The notes beneath the pieces were generated by a model. That model had not been told where the DNA came from. It searched no databases and saw only the letters and a list, made by a program, of their open reading frames with translations. From JBFHIZ01 sp963666475 (GTDB lineage Bacteria > Bacillota > Clostridia > Lachnospirales > Lachnospiraceae), in contig OY762821.2 in NCBI GenBank assembly GCA_963666475.2, forward strand, positions 620,001 through 684,000: a stretch of 64,000 nucleotides of DNA. The letters run 5' to 3'. Each line of letters starts with the position of its first letter. The first letter of the stretch is position 1. This document shows positions 8,500 to 17,273 of the stretch, piece after piece. A program made the translations under genes and the position numbers.

Positions 8500-10839
8500 T
8501 TGAAAATATCAGTTGGGAGCATAATCGAATATACCATGCGCAGTGGAAGTATAGAATCTGTTTCCCTTTCGGATGCCAGAGCGGTGGATGGGACAAAAGC
8601 CCATCAAAAATTTCAAAAATCACAACTGCCACCTTATGAAGCAGAGGTAACTATCGAGCACCTATGTGTAGTTTCTGGTATGGAATTCTTGATTCAAGGA
8701 AGAATGGATGGACTGATCAAGCGTGCAGAAGGTGTAATGATCGACGAAATCAAGTCGACAGGAGCTGCTTTGTCACAGATCAAAGGCGATAATCGTATGC
8801 ACTGGGCACAGGTGAAATTTTATGCATATATGTATGCTGTACAACATAAAGAGCCAATGATCACATGTAGGATGACCTATATTTCTTTGGAAAAATTTGA
8901 TATAAAACAGTTTGAAGAGAACTTCTCGTTTGAGCAACTTGAGGAGTTCTTTTTCGACGTTGTTGGAAAGTACGCTGCTTGGGCAAAAAAAATAGCTGGA
9001 TTCGAAGAAATTGCGACAAAAAGTATGAAAGCGCTATCGTTTCCTTTTTCGGAATACAGAGATGGTCAGAAGAAGATGATGGCGGGAGTCTATAAAACAA
9101 TTGTTGATGAACAGCGTTTGTTTTCACGTGCACCGACAGGTATTGGGAAAACGATAGCGACGCTCTTTCCTTCTTTGAAAGCAAAAGCAGATCAAAAGAC
9201 GGAGAAAATTTTTTATTTGACAGCGAAAACAATTGGAAAAGAAGTTGCTGCATCTACGCTTGACCTGCTGTCGGAAAAAGGATTGATATGCAAAAGAATC
9301 GTCATTACGGCTAAAGACAAGACGTGTCAAAATGGAGAAGCAACCTGCAATAAAGAACAATGTCCTTATGCGGATGGACATTTTGATCGAGTGAATCAAG
9401 CAATAGAAGAGCTATATGACGAAGAGGATTATTTTTGTCGGGAAGTGATTGAAGAGAAAGCGAGAAAATACATGGTGTGTCCATATGAACTTTCTCTGGA
9501 TATGGCGCTTTTTTCTGACGTTATTATATGTGACTATAATTATGTATTTGATCCTTCGGCCACGCTTCGAAGATTTTTCATGGAGGGAAGCAGACCGTAT
9601 ACGGTACTAGTTGATGAGGCTCACAATCTGGTTGATCGTGGAAGAAGTATGTATTCGGCCTCGCTTGAAAAGGATCAGGTCATGCTTGCAAAAAAGATTG
9701 CGAAAGTAATGGATGCGAAATTATATAAATATCTTTCTTCGCTAAACAAAAAGATGAATTATTATCGAAAAGAATGTGAAAGCTATGAGAGATTTCGTTT
9801 TGAATCCGAGGAGATGCCATATGAAATAGAAGACGACTTAAGGGCTATTTTATTTCGAATAGAAAAAATATTTAAAGAACATAAGGATTCTGGGGATATG
9901 CCAGAGTTATTGGATTTCTTCTTTACCGTATATGACTATGTAAAAAAAACAGAGTTCTATAGTGAAAAATATGTTACGTATTATGAAAAAAGAGGGAATA
10001 ACCTAATTATTAATTTGTATTGTTTGGATCCTAGCGATAACATTAGGCTATGTCTTCAGGATCTTCGCGGAGTTGTTTTCTTTTCTGCAACATTGCTGCC
10101 TATGAACTATTATATGGATTTATTGGGTGGGACAAAAGAAAACTATGGAATCATACTTCCTTCACCGTTTGATCCAAAGAAACTTGGTCTAATTGTTGAT
10201 GGGACGATTTCGACGAAATATTTGAATCGAGAGTCTTCGATATTTCCGATTGGAGAGAGAATTCGAACGATTACACTGGAAAAAAAGGGAAATTATTTGA
10301 TTTTTTTCCCTTCGTATAAGTACATGGACGATGTGTTAAATCATTTGACTATGGAGTATTCCTTTGATCAGGAAGTAGATATCCTATATCAAAAAAAGGG
10401 AATGAGTGAATTAGAAAAAGAAGAATATATGAAGGAATTCTCTTCGTGTAGAGAAAAGTCTTTGGTTGCGTTCTCTGTTATGGGTGGGATGTTTTCCGAA
10501 GGGATAGATCTTGTAGGAGACCGTTTGATAGGCACGATTATTGTTGGAGTAGGACTTCCGATGGTATGTTATGAGAATGATTTGATTCGTAATCATTTTG
10601 ATAAGACCTTGGGCAGGGGGTTTGATTATGCATACGTTTATCCTGGAATGAACAAGGTCTTACAATCTGCGGGGAGAGTTATTCGAACGGTAGATGATAA
10701 GGGTGTTGTTGTATTGCTTGATGAAAGATTTATGTCTGCCCAATATAACCGATTGTTTCCAAAAGAATGGGAACACCATAAGGTGGTTTATAGAAATGAT
10801 GATCTTTATCAGTTTCTTGAAACATTTTGGACGACGTAA
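8500..10839 (+). CDS. Rad3/DinG-type DNA helicase with Cas4-like nuclease domain
   Basis: A 779-residue superfamily 2 helicase of the XPD/Rad3/DinG group. The first about 170 residues look like a PD-(D/E)XK nuclease: D in FLIQGRMDG, EIKS, then a QxxxY motif in HWAQVKFYAY. Next comes the helicase core with Walker A APTGIGKT (about residue 212). A cysteine set (CQNGEATCNKEQC and a later YMVCP) looks like the iron-sulfur cluster site. The DEAH box is VLVDEAHN, and motif VI is GRVIRT near the end. The start is TTG at 8500 after AGAGGAATAA. It follows uxuB by 11 bases but is a DNA repair gene by nature, so co-transcription is probably incidental. Its cellular role is not known from the sequence. 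Confidence 0.9.
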   Translation: MKISVGSIIEYTMRSGSIESVSLSDARAVDGTKAHQKFQKSQLPPYEAEVTIEHLCVVSGMEFLIQGRMDGLIKRAEGVMIDEIKSTGAALSQIKGDNRMHWAQVKFYAYMYAVQHKEPMITCRMTYISLEKFDIKQFEENFSFEQLEEFFFDVVGKYAAWAKKIAGFEEIATKSMKALSFPFSEYRDGQKKMMAGVYKTIVDEQRLFSRAPTGIGKTIATLFPSLKAKADQKTEKIFYLTAKTIGKEVAASTLDLLSEKGLICKRIVITAKDKTCQNGEATCNKEQCPYADGHFDRVNQAIEELYDEEDYFCREVIEEKARKYMVCPYELSLDMALFSDVIICDYNYVFDPSATLRRFFMEGSRPYTVLVDEAHNLVDRGRSMYSASLEKDQVMLAKKIAKVMDAKLYKYLSSLNKKMNYYRKECESYERFRFESEEMPYEIEDDLRAILFRIEKIFKEHKDSGDMPELLDFFFTVYDYVKKTEFYSEKYVTYYEKRGNNLIINLYCLDPSDNIRLCLQDLRGVVFFSATLLPMNYYMDLLGGTKENYGIILPSPFDPKKLGLIVDGTISTKYLNRESSIFPIGERIRTITLEKKGNYLIFFPSYKYMDDVLNHLTMEYSFDQEVDILYQKKGMSELEKEEYMKEFSSCREKSLVAFSVMGGMFSEGIDLVGDRLIGTIIVGVGLPMVCYENDLIRNHFDKTLGRGFDYAYVYPGMNKVLQSAGRVIRTVDDKGVVVLLDERFMSAQYNRLFPKEWEHHKVVYRNDDLYQFLETFWTT

Positions 10840-10865
10840 ATCGAGGATATAATTAAGAATAATTT

Positions 10866-10904
10866 CTTCAGAGAGAGTTAACTTAGTAGACGTTCTCTTT
10901 GAAG
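10866..10904 (+). terminator. hairpin after the helicase gene
   Basis: An 11-base-pair stem (10866-10876 with 10894-10904, one G:T pair) has a 17-base loop. There is no clear T tract, so it is a weak terminator candidate for the uxu-helicase transcript. Confidence 0.35.
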
Positions 10905-10963
10905 AGATTAGTTTATGTGGAAATGTAACAAAAAATTTACTTGATAATTGTAATTTATGTTTG

Positions 10964-10991
10964 TTGACTATTGACGATAAAACGTTATACT
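10964..10991 (+). promoter_or_regulatory. promoter of the alpha-glucoside operon
   Basis: TTGACT (10964-10969) and TATACT (10986-10991) are separated by 16 bases. Transcription would start near 10998, right at the first LacI-type operator. This gives a simple repressor layout. Confidence 0.75.
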
Positions 10992-11000
10992 TAAGATAGT

Positions 11001-11050
11001 TAAACGTTTAAACGTTTATTTTTTTGCCGGCCGAGTTAAACGTTTAAACG
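11001..11050 (+). promoter_or_regulatory. two LacI-family operators
   Basis: The first is a perfect 18-base palindrome, TAAACGTTTAAACGTTTA (11001-11018). The second has the same core CGTTTAAACG (11041-11050) in a matching arm beginning TTAAA at 11036. The two cores are 36 bases apart. Both lie just after the promoter, where bound repressor would block RNA polymerase. They most likely bind the LacI-family protein encoded at 16201. CcpA, whose cre sites have a similar shape, is an alternative. Confidence 0.75.
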
Positions 11051-11099
11051 CAAAGTGATGGATAGAATGAAACAGGTAAAGCATGAATGGAGGATTCAA

Positions 11100-12431
11100 A
11101 TGAAAAAAGTAATAAGTATTATAATGCTATGCGTTTTGACTTTGAGCTTAGTGGCTTGTGGTGAGAGTAACGCAAATTCGTCAATTGAAACAGTAGATAA
11201 CAAAAATGAAGAAGTAGTAAATGATGTATCCGAAAGTATGAATGATAACGCAAATGATGATACCACGGGAACGGAAGAAGTTACTATTACATATTGTAAC
11301 TTTAATGCTTCTGGGGGAAATGAAGAGACCTTACAAAAGATGTATGAAAAATTTCATGAAGAGTACCCATATATTAACGTTGATATCGAAACAGTGGCAT
11401 ACAGTGATTACTTTACTTTGATGCAAACGAGAGTGGCTGGTGGCACTGCCCCGGATTGCTACGAGTTGAACATTGAAAATTTTGCTTCTTATGCATCAAA
11501 GGGAGTATTAGCTGATTTATCAGGCGCTGAAACAACAAATTTTAATCAAACGGCTTTAAGTGCATTTCAGGTAAATGGGATGCAATATGGACTGCCAGGA
11601 AATTTTTCAAATGTTATATTAATTTATAATAAAGAACTATTTGATCAAGCAGGTGTATCTTATCCAGATATGAAATGGACATGGGAAGATGTACAGACAG
11701 CAGGAGAGGCTATCAGAGCCTTGTCTGATGATATTTATGGAATTTATGCACCGATTACATATAATGAGTTCTTTAAAGTTGCTGCTCAATTTGGAGGAAG
11801 TCTGTTAAATGAAGATAAAACAGAATTTACGATCAATTCGAATGAAAATATTGCAGCAGCACAGATGATGATTGATCGAATTTTGGTTTCTAATATACAG
11901 CCTACTGCAGAGCAAATGGGTGGTATGGGTGACTGGGATTTGTTTGAAAGTGGACGTCTTGGAATGCTTCCAAATGGTATTTGGGCATTCAATACATTTA
12001 CAGATGCATGTGACTTCGAATGGGATATTGTAGTAGAGCCAGGTCAAACACAAAAGGCCACACATTTCTTTAGTAATGCATTGGTTGTAAATGTGGACAG
12101 CAAGCAAAAAGATGCAGCAATAAAGTGGATTACATGGTTAGCATCTAGCGATGAATCAGCAGAAATGAGAATTGATGCAGGGTGGGATCTCCCAGCAATC
12201 AATAATGAAGATATATTGAGTGCATATTTAGAAATTACGCCTCCAGATAATAGACAGGCTGTGTTTGATTCTTTAGATTACTTAGTAGTTCCTCCAATTA
12301 TTGACGACTACAGCATGATGTCAGATATTATCACAGATAAGCTGTCGCTTGCAGCAAGTGGAAGTATTTCTGTAGAGGATGCACTTAATCAAGCACAGGA
12401 AGAATGTGAGTCTTTAATATCGCTTAAGTAA
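11100..12431 (+). CDS. ABC transporter sugar-binding lipoprotein
   Basis: The 443-residue extracellular binding protein for an ABC sugar importer is of the SBP_bac_1 (MalE/MsmE) type. The signal peptide ends in lipobox LVAC with Cys20 as the lipid attachment site. An acidic, Asn-rich linker to about residue 55 follows, then the binding domain. The ATG at 11100 is chosen because AATGGAGGATTCAA lies directly before it; upstream in-frame GTG/ATG codons lack such a site and would bury the signal peptide. It is the first gene after the operator region. A hairpin after its stop (12456-12497) probably lets it be made in excess over the permeases. The ligand is probably an alpha-glucoside, judged from the enzymes in the operon. 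Confidence 0.93.
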   Translation: MKKVISIIMLCVLTLSLVACGESNANSSIETVDNKNEEVVNDVSESMNDNANDDTTGTEEVTITYCNFNASGGNEETLQKMYEKFHEEYPYINVDIETVAYSDYFTLMQTRVAGGTAPDCYELNIENFASYASKGVLADLSGAETTNFNQTALSAFQVNGMQYGLPGNFSNVILIYNKELFDQAGVSYPDMKWTWEDVQTAGEAIRALSDDIYGIYAPITYNEFFKVAAQFGGSLLNEDKTEFTINSNENIAAAQMMIDRILVSNIQPTAEQMGGMGDWDLFESGRLGMLPNGIWAFNTFTDACDFEWDIVVEPGQTQKATHFFSNALVVNVDSKQKDAAIKWITWLASSDESAEMRIDAGWDLPAINNEDILSAYLEITPPDNRQAVFDSLDYLVVPPIIDDYSMMSDIITDKLSLAASGSISVEDALNQAQEECESLISLK

Positions 12432-12455
12432 AACTGTATTAGTAACAAATGAGGA

Positions 12456-12497
12456 TATGGCGTCGTGCCTATGCGCATACATAGGTGCGATGCCATA
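12456..12497 (+). promoter_or_regulatory. intercistronic RNA hairpin between binding protein and permease
   Basis: Two 18-base arms (12456-12473 and 12480-12497) pair in RNA with 15 Watson-Crick and 3 G:U pairs around the six-base loop CGCATA. No T tract follows, so it is unlikely to be a simple terminator. It sits between the binding protein stop and the permease RBS (AAGGAATG), as expected for an mRNA-stabilising element that raises binding protein output. Confidence 0.65.
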
Positions 12498-12512
12498 AAT
12501 AAGGAATGTAAA

Positions 12513-13412
12513 ATGAAAAACAAAAAGAAACATTTGCAGATGGCAATTCCATATATGATTCCAAGTTTTGTAGGGATGCTGATATTCAGTCTTTTTCCTG
12601 TACTTATCGCAATTGCTCTGGGTTTTACAGATTGGAATGGTCTAGATAAGTTAAGTTTTCATGTGTTATCTGAACATTTTATAGGGCTTGAAAATTATCG
12701 AAAGATATTAGGAAGTTCTGAATTTTGGAATGTGCTAAAGAATACGCTGTATTTTATTTTGTTATATATACCACTAGTCTTTATGGCAGCAATGGGAATA
12801 GCATTATTACTAAATAGAAAGAGAGCTGGAACAGGTGCATTTCGAGTGATTTATTACATTCCGGTGTTGACTTCCTGGGTGGCAGCTAGTTTGATTTGGA
12901 AATGGGTACTAAGTTCTCAATATGGGATTTTAAACCAAATCATTGCTTTATTTGGAGTGAAAGGTCCGGGATGGTTAACAAGCGAAGTATGGGCGATGCC
13001 TGGAATTGTTCTGGCTTCTGTATGGAAGGATATGGGCTTCTATGGTTTATTTATTTTGTCAGGATTGGCGGCAATTAATCCGTCATACTATGAAGCGGCT
13101 CGAGTAGATGGGGCAAGTCGAAGAAAAATGTTTTTTCGGATAACCTTGCCACTGGTGACGCCATCCTTGTTTTTTTGTTTGATTATGTCTTTAATCAATG
13201 CATTTCAACTTTTTCCACAGGTGCAGATAATGACTGAGGGTGGACCAAATGGAGCCACGAGAGTTATGGTAGAAAGGATATATACGTATGGGTTTGATTA
13301 CTATCGTATGGGGTATGCATCTGCGTTTTCATGGCTGTTGTTCCTAATCATATTTGTATTAACGATGATACAGATGAAATTACAGAATGGGTGGGTACAC
13401 TATGAGTCATAA
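12513..13412 (+). CDS. ABC sugar transporter permease (MalF/MsmF type)
   Basis: A 299-residue inner permease with six predicted helices. It has the conserved cytoplasmic EAA loop for ATPase contact, YEAARVDGASRRKMFFRITLP-like (about residues 190-210, described by its E, A, G and P positions). The start is set at 12513 after AAGGAATGTAAA; the longer frame from 12465 would start inside the hairpin. It overlaps the second permease by 11 bases. It forms a heterodimer with the next gene product and requires an ATPase that is not encoded nearby, probably a shared MsmK/MsmX-like protein. Confidence 0.93.
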   Translation: MKNKKKHLQMAIPYMIPSFVGMLIFSLFPVLIAIALGFTDWNGLDKLSFHVLSEHFIGLENYRKILGSSEFWNVLKNTLYFILLYIPLVFMAAMGIALLLNRKRAGTGAFRVIYYIPVLTSWVAASLIWKWVLSSQYGILNQIIALFGVKGPGWLTSEVWAMPGIVLASVWKDMGFYGLFILSGLAAINPSYYEAARVDGASRRKMFFRITLPLVTPSLFFCLIMSLINAFQLFPQVQIMTEGGPNGATRVMVERIYTYGFDYYRMGYASAFSWLLFLIIFVLTMIQMKLQNGWVHYES

Positions 13413-14235
13413 AATAAAAAAAACGACGAGATCAATAGGATATTACTTGATTTCAATAAGTATTTCTGTGATTGTTTTGATTCCATTTTTTTGGATGATA
13501 TCAACATCGCTTAAAACAAAGGGTGCACTTATGGCATTGCCGGTGCAATGGATTCCGAACGAACCAAGTTTGAAAGCATATCAAGATGTTTTTTCGAGAT
13601 TTCCATTTTTCAGATCTGTATTAAATAGTTTGTTTATCACGCTATCATATACAGGGATTACGGTACTTTCGGCTTCCATGGCAGCATTTGCATTTACAAA
13701 AATAAAATTTCCTTTTGGAGATACGGTCTTTAAGATATACTTGGCATCCATGATGATTCCAACGCAGGTTACACTTATCCCGCTTTTTATTATTATGAGT
13801 AAAGTAGGTCTGGTGGATTCTTATGGGAGTGTGATTTTGCCTTCTATATTTCGAGCATTTGGTATTTTCCTGCTCGTTCAAAATATGCGTTCAATTCCAA
13901 ATGATTTTATAGAAGCAGCAAAAATGGATGGAGCAAAAACATGGTATATATATCGAAGAATTATGTTGCCATTATGTATACCGGCCATTGCTACACTTTC
14001 TATTACCACATTTATGGAAAGTTGGAATGATTATTTATGGCCATTAGTTATGCTGTCTGACAAAAATAAGATGACACTCACCTTGGCACTTAATAGTCTG
14101 AATGGACAATATGGCACTGAGTACAATATATTGATGGCAGGGAGTCTCCTGTCAATGATACCCATCATAATTGTGTATATAGTTGCAAATACGAAAATGA
14201 AATCAGGTATGATGGTTGGAGGAGTAAAAGGATAA
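13402..14235 (+). CDS. ABC sugar transporter permease (MalG/MsmG type)
   Basis: The 277-residue second permease of the sugar importer. It has six predicted helices, including an N-terminal one (about 12-35), and the EAA loop FIEAAKMDGAKTWYIYRRI. The start at 13402 is favoured by GGGTGGG just upstream; the in-frame ATG at 13387 has no ribosome site. Its stop TAA shares a base with the ATG of the GH31 gene. The length is normal for MsmG-type proteins. Confidence 0.93.
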   Translation: MSHKIKKTTRSIGYYLISISISVIVLIPFFWMISTSLKTKGALMALPVQWIPNEPSLKAYQDVFSRFPFFRSVLNSLFITLSYTGITVLSASMAAFAFTKIKFPFGDTVFKIYLASMMIPTQVTLIPLFIIMSKVGLVDSYGSVILPSIFRAFGIFLLVQNMRSIPNDFIEAAKMDGAKTWYIYRRIMLPLCIPAIATLSITTFMESWNDYLWPLVMLSDKNKMTLTLALNSLNGQYGTEYNILMAGSLLSMIPIIIVYIVANTKMKSGMMVGGVKG

Positions 14236-16187
14236 TGAAACAAAAAATAGAATATGTCACTCAAAAGATTGAACATAGTATAATCATTTCATATGAAACA
14301 AAAGCAACAGCTTTATATGGTTTGGGAGAGCGCTATGTGAATATGAATCACAAAGACATACAATTACGAAATAAAGTGCATGAAAAGTTTTGCGAACAAG
14401 GTGAACATACATATTTTCCGATTCCGTTCTTTCACTGCAATGATGGGCATGGACTTTTTATTGATACCGCATATGAATTTGATGTTTTGCTTTCAAAATA
14501 TGATGATCAAAATTGCCGTGTAGAAATTACATTTGAAGAGGATGCAACTTATGAACTTCATTTTTTCTATGGAACACCAAAAGAGATTATCTCACAATTT
14601 GTGGCAATGACAGGAAAGAATGCGTTACCTCCAAAGTGGGCTTTTGGAGTATGGATATCTGCTAATCGATGGAACTGCCAAGCACATATTGAAGAGCAGA
14701 TGAATTTGGCAAAACAATATGAATATCCTGTTGGGGTAGTTGTAATCGAGGCTTGGAGTGATGAAGCAACTTTTTACTTGTGGAATGGAACGACACACCA
14801 GATTAAATCAGGAAAAGAAAGAGTAGAAATCTCAGAAATGAATTTCCATGAACCTTGGCCGGACCCTGTAAATATGATAAATGCATTACATGAGAATGGA
14901 ACGAGACTAGTATTATGGCAGATTCCGGTATTGAAAAAATTAGACGAAGGGCAAATCAGCATGCAACATGAAGTGGATTGTGTGTATGCACTGGAGCATG
15001 AATTGGTTGTAAAGGATGCAAAGGGAAATCCTTATCGCATTCCCAAACAATGGTTTGTTGGATCCTTTGTTCCGGATTATACAAATCCTGAACTAATAAA
15101 TTGGTGGTTTAACAAACGACAGTATCTTCTTGATATGGGTGTTGATGGCTTTAAAACAGATGGTGGAGAGTTTATTCATGATGTGGATTGCACATTTTTT
15201 AATGGAGAAACTGGAAAGACACAGAAAAACGAGTATCCGTTTCGATATGAGAAGGCGTACTATGATTTTGCAGGACAGAATCATTTGTTATTTAGTAGAG
15301 CTGGATATACGAAATCGCAAACTGCGCCAATGCATTGGGCGGGAGATCAATTATCTAAATATTCGGAACTTAAAGATGTGCTAAAAGCTGGTTTGTCACT
15401 AGCTTTATCCGGCGTGTTTTTCTGGTCGTTTGATATAGGTGGATTCGCAGGGGCAATGCCATCCGTGGATCTTTATAAAAAAGCAACTGCACTTGCTGCT
15501 TTTGTGCCTGCAATGCAATGGCATAGTGAGCCACTTGGAGGGCAGTTTGCTGATATTTATAAGAGTGAGTTGTTGGTGAACGACAGAAGTCCGTGGAATA
15601 TGAGTGCCATTTATGGTGAGGATAAGGGAATTTTAGAGGACAGTTTATTTTATGCGTATCTGCACATGAACTTCCTTCCATATTTCTACTCTGAGGCAAT
15701 AAAAAGTGTTCAGAACAATCAATCGTTTATGAAGCCATTATATTTGGAATATCCAGAGGATGAACAAACGCTTGAAATAGAAGATGAGTACATGATTGGA
15801 GACTTGTTGATTGCACCTGTGCTGGAAGAAAATGCGCGAAACAGGGAGATATATCTTCCGGCCGGAACGTGGTATAATTTATGGAATCACGAAGAATTGA
15901 TTGGTGAAATGACTTATTTAAGTAGTGAGCAGGAAAATCGTATTCCTGTTTTTGTAAGAAGAGGGGCCGTTCTCCCTTTGAACTTGAATGTAAATAAAAA
16001 ATTGGGCATGAAAGTAGGCAATAAAATACAAGATTACGAAGGACTTACAATGATTTATTATGGAAATGACTCAAATTATCAGTTTTATGATGAGTCAGGA
16101 AATGTAATAACTGTTTTAGGTGGAAAGTTTTCGAAAAAGAAAATATCGTGTGAATTGATTTCATACAAAGATATCATGCTTGGATAA
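14235..16187 (+). CDS. GH31 alpha-glucosidase / alpha-xylosidase family enzyme
   Basis: The 650-residue cytoplasmic glycoside hydrolase of family 31 has no signal peptide. The catalytic nucleophile is Asp309 in GFKTDGGE, and the acid/base is Asp371 in HWAGDQLSKYS, both in family-typical context. The barrel begins near ALPPKWAFGVWIS (about residue 131), and a beta-sandwich C-terminal part carries APVLEENARNREIYLP. It would remove terminal alpha-linked glucose (or a related sugar) from imported oligosaccharides. It is translationally coupled to the permease. The KTDGGE version is closer to alpha-xylosidase-like and YicI-like members than to classic maltases, so the exact substrate is open. Confidence 0.9.
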   Translation: MKQKIEYVTQKIEHSIIISYETKATALYGLGERYVNMNHKDIQLRNKVHEKFCEQGEHTYFPIPFFHCNDGHGLFIDTAYEFDVLLSKYDDQNCRVEITFEEDATYELHFFYGTPKEIISQFVAMTGKNALPPKWAFGVWISANRWNCQAHIEEQMNLAKQYEYPVGVVVIEAWSDEATFYLWNGTTHQIKSGKERVEISEMNFHEPWPDPVNMINALHENGTRLVLWQIPVLKKLDEGQISMQHEVDCVYALEHELVVKDAKGNPYRIPKQWFVGSFVPDYTNPELINWWFNKRQYLLDMGVDGFKTDGGEFIHDVDCTFFNGETGKTQKNEYPFRYEKAYYDFAGQNHLLFSRAGYTKSQTAPMHWAGDQLSKYSELKDVLKAGLSLALSGVFFWSFDIGGFAGAMPSVDLYKKATALAAFVPAMQWHSEPLGGQFADIYKSELLVNDRSPWNMSAIYGEDKGILEDSLFYAYLHMNFLPYFYSEAIKSVQNNQSFMKPLYLEYPEDEQTLEIEDEYMIGDLLIAPVLEENARNREIYLPAGTWYNLWNHEELIGEMTYLSSEQENRIPVFVRRGAVLPLNLNVNKKLGMKVGNKIQDYEGLTMIYYGNDSNYQFYDESGNVITVLGGKFSKKKISCELISYKDIMLG

Positions 16188-16200
16188 TGGAGATAAGAAT

Positions 16201-17223
16201 ATGCGAAAAGTGACAATCAAAGACGTGGCGAATGACTCGGGTCTATCCATAGCTACTGTTTCTTATGTAATGAACGGGAAACGTAATTTGCCACCAGAAA
16301 CAATTAAAAAAGTACAAGATACGATAGAAAAGCTAGGATATGTTAAGAATTATTCAGCAAGTAGTTTGTCGAGCAATACCAGTCACTTGATTGGAATTGT
16401 TATACCGCAATCTGAACCAGGGAGTGCTATGGTATTTGAGAATCCGTTTTATAGTGAAATCCTTTCTAGTATTGAATATCATGCAAGGATAAAAGGTTAT
16501 CACGTTATGGTGTCAGGCACAAATGCAGATGAGAAATATTTTAATTTGGCAAGTCAAAGAAATCTTGACGGCGTGATTGTAATTGGAGCTTATCCTGAAG
16601 ATTTTTATGAAGGACTGGACAATACAGTGATACCAATGGTTTTGGTTGACTCTTATTTAGAGGATCATAATTATGGAGAAGTAAAACTGGATGATGAAGA
16701 AGGTGGATATTTAGCAACGAAATATTTACTTTCACATGGTCATCGTGAAATAGCCTTTTTATCAAGTACATTGAAAAAGGGTGGTGTTAGCGAAAAACGT
16801 TTTGAAGGATATCAAAGGGCACTTCGCGAGGAAGGGATCGAAGTAAAGAAAGAATGGATGTTTTCATCGAATGTTGATTTTGATGAAGCGGGGAAAAAGG
16901 CAATATTAATAAAACAGAAAACGAACTGCACAGCAGTATTTTGCACTGCTGACATTATGGCAATCGGGTTGATCAAACAATTTACAAAAATGGGAATTGA
17001 CGTACCAAAAGAAATGTCCATTGTAGGATTTGATAATCTGCATATTGCAAATTATTGTACTCCAGGATTAACTACGGTTGGTCAAAACATATATGAGAAG
17101 GGAAAGATGGCAGTAGAAATCTTGTATGATGAAATGAATCAGCCAAAAGATCTGTGTGTACAGCATACCCTCCCGTTGGCTATTGTAGAACGTGAGTCTG
17201 TATGTACGCTTTTGAATCAATAA
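16201..17223 (+). CDS. LacI-family transcription regulator
   Basis: The 340-residue repressor has an N-terminal LacI helix-turn-helix (TIKDVANDSGLSIATVSYVMNG region, residues 4-25) with the hinge helix. It is followed by a periplasmic-binding-protein-like sugar-sensing domain ending VGFDNLHIANYCTPGLTTV. The start at 16201 is preferred over 16180 because GGAGATAAGAAT precedes it. It very probably binds the two palindromes at 11001-11050 and releases them when the imported sugar is present. It lies inside the operon, so it is autoregulated. Confidence 0.93.
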   Translation: MRKVTIKDVANDSGLSIATVSYVMNGKRNLPPETIKKVQDTIEKLGYVKNYSASSLSSNTSHLIGIVIPQSEPGSAMVFENPFYSEILSSIEYHARIKGYHVMVSGTNADEKYFNLASQRNLDGVIVIGAYPEDFYEGLDNTVIPMVLVDSYLEDHNYGEVKLDDEEGGYLATKYLLSHGHREIAFLSSTLKKGGVSEKRFEGYQRALREEGIEVKKEWMFSSNVDFDEAGKKAILIKQKTNCTAVFCTADIMAIGLIKQFTKMGIDVPKEMSIVGFDNLHIANYCTPGLTTVGQNIYEKGKMAVEILYDEMNQPKDLCVQHTLPLAIVERESVCTLLNQ

Positions 17224-17273
17224 ATTAAAAAATACATGAAGGAAGAAACTTTCTTGATAGGTGAGGATTAAAT

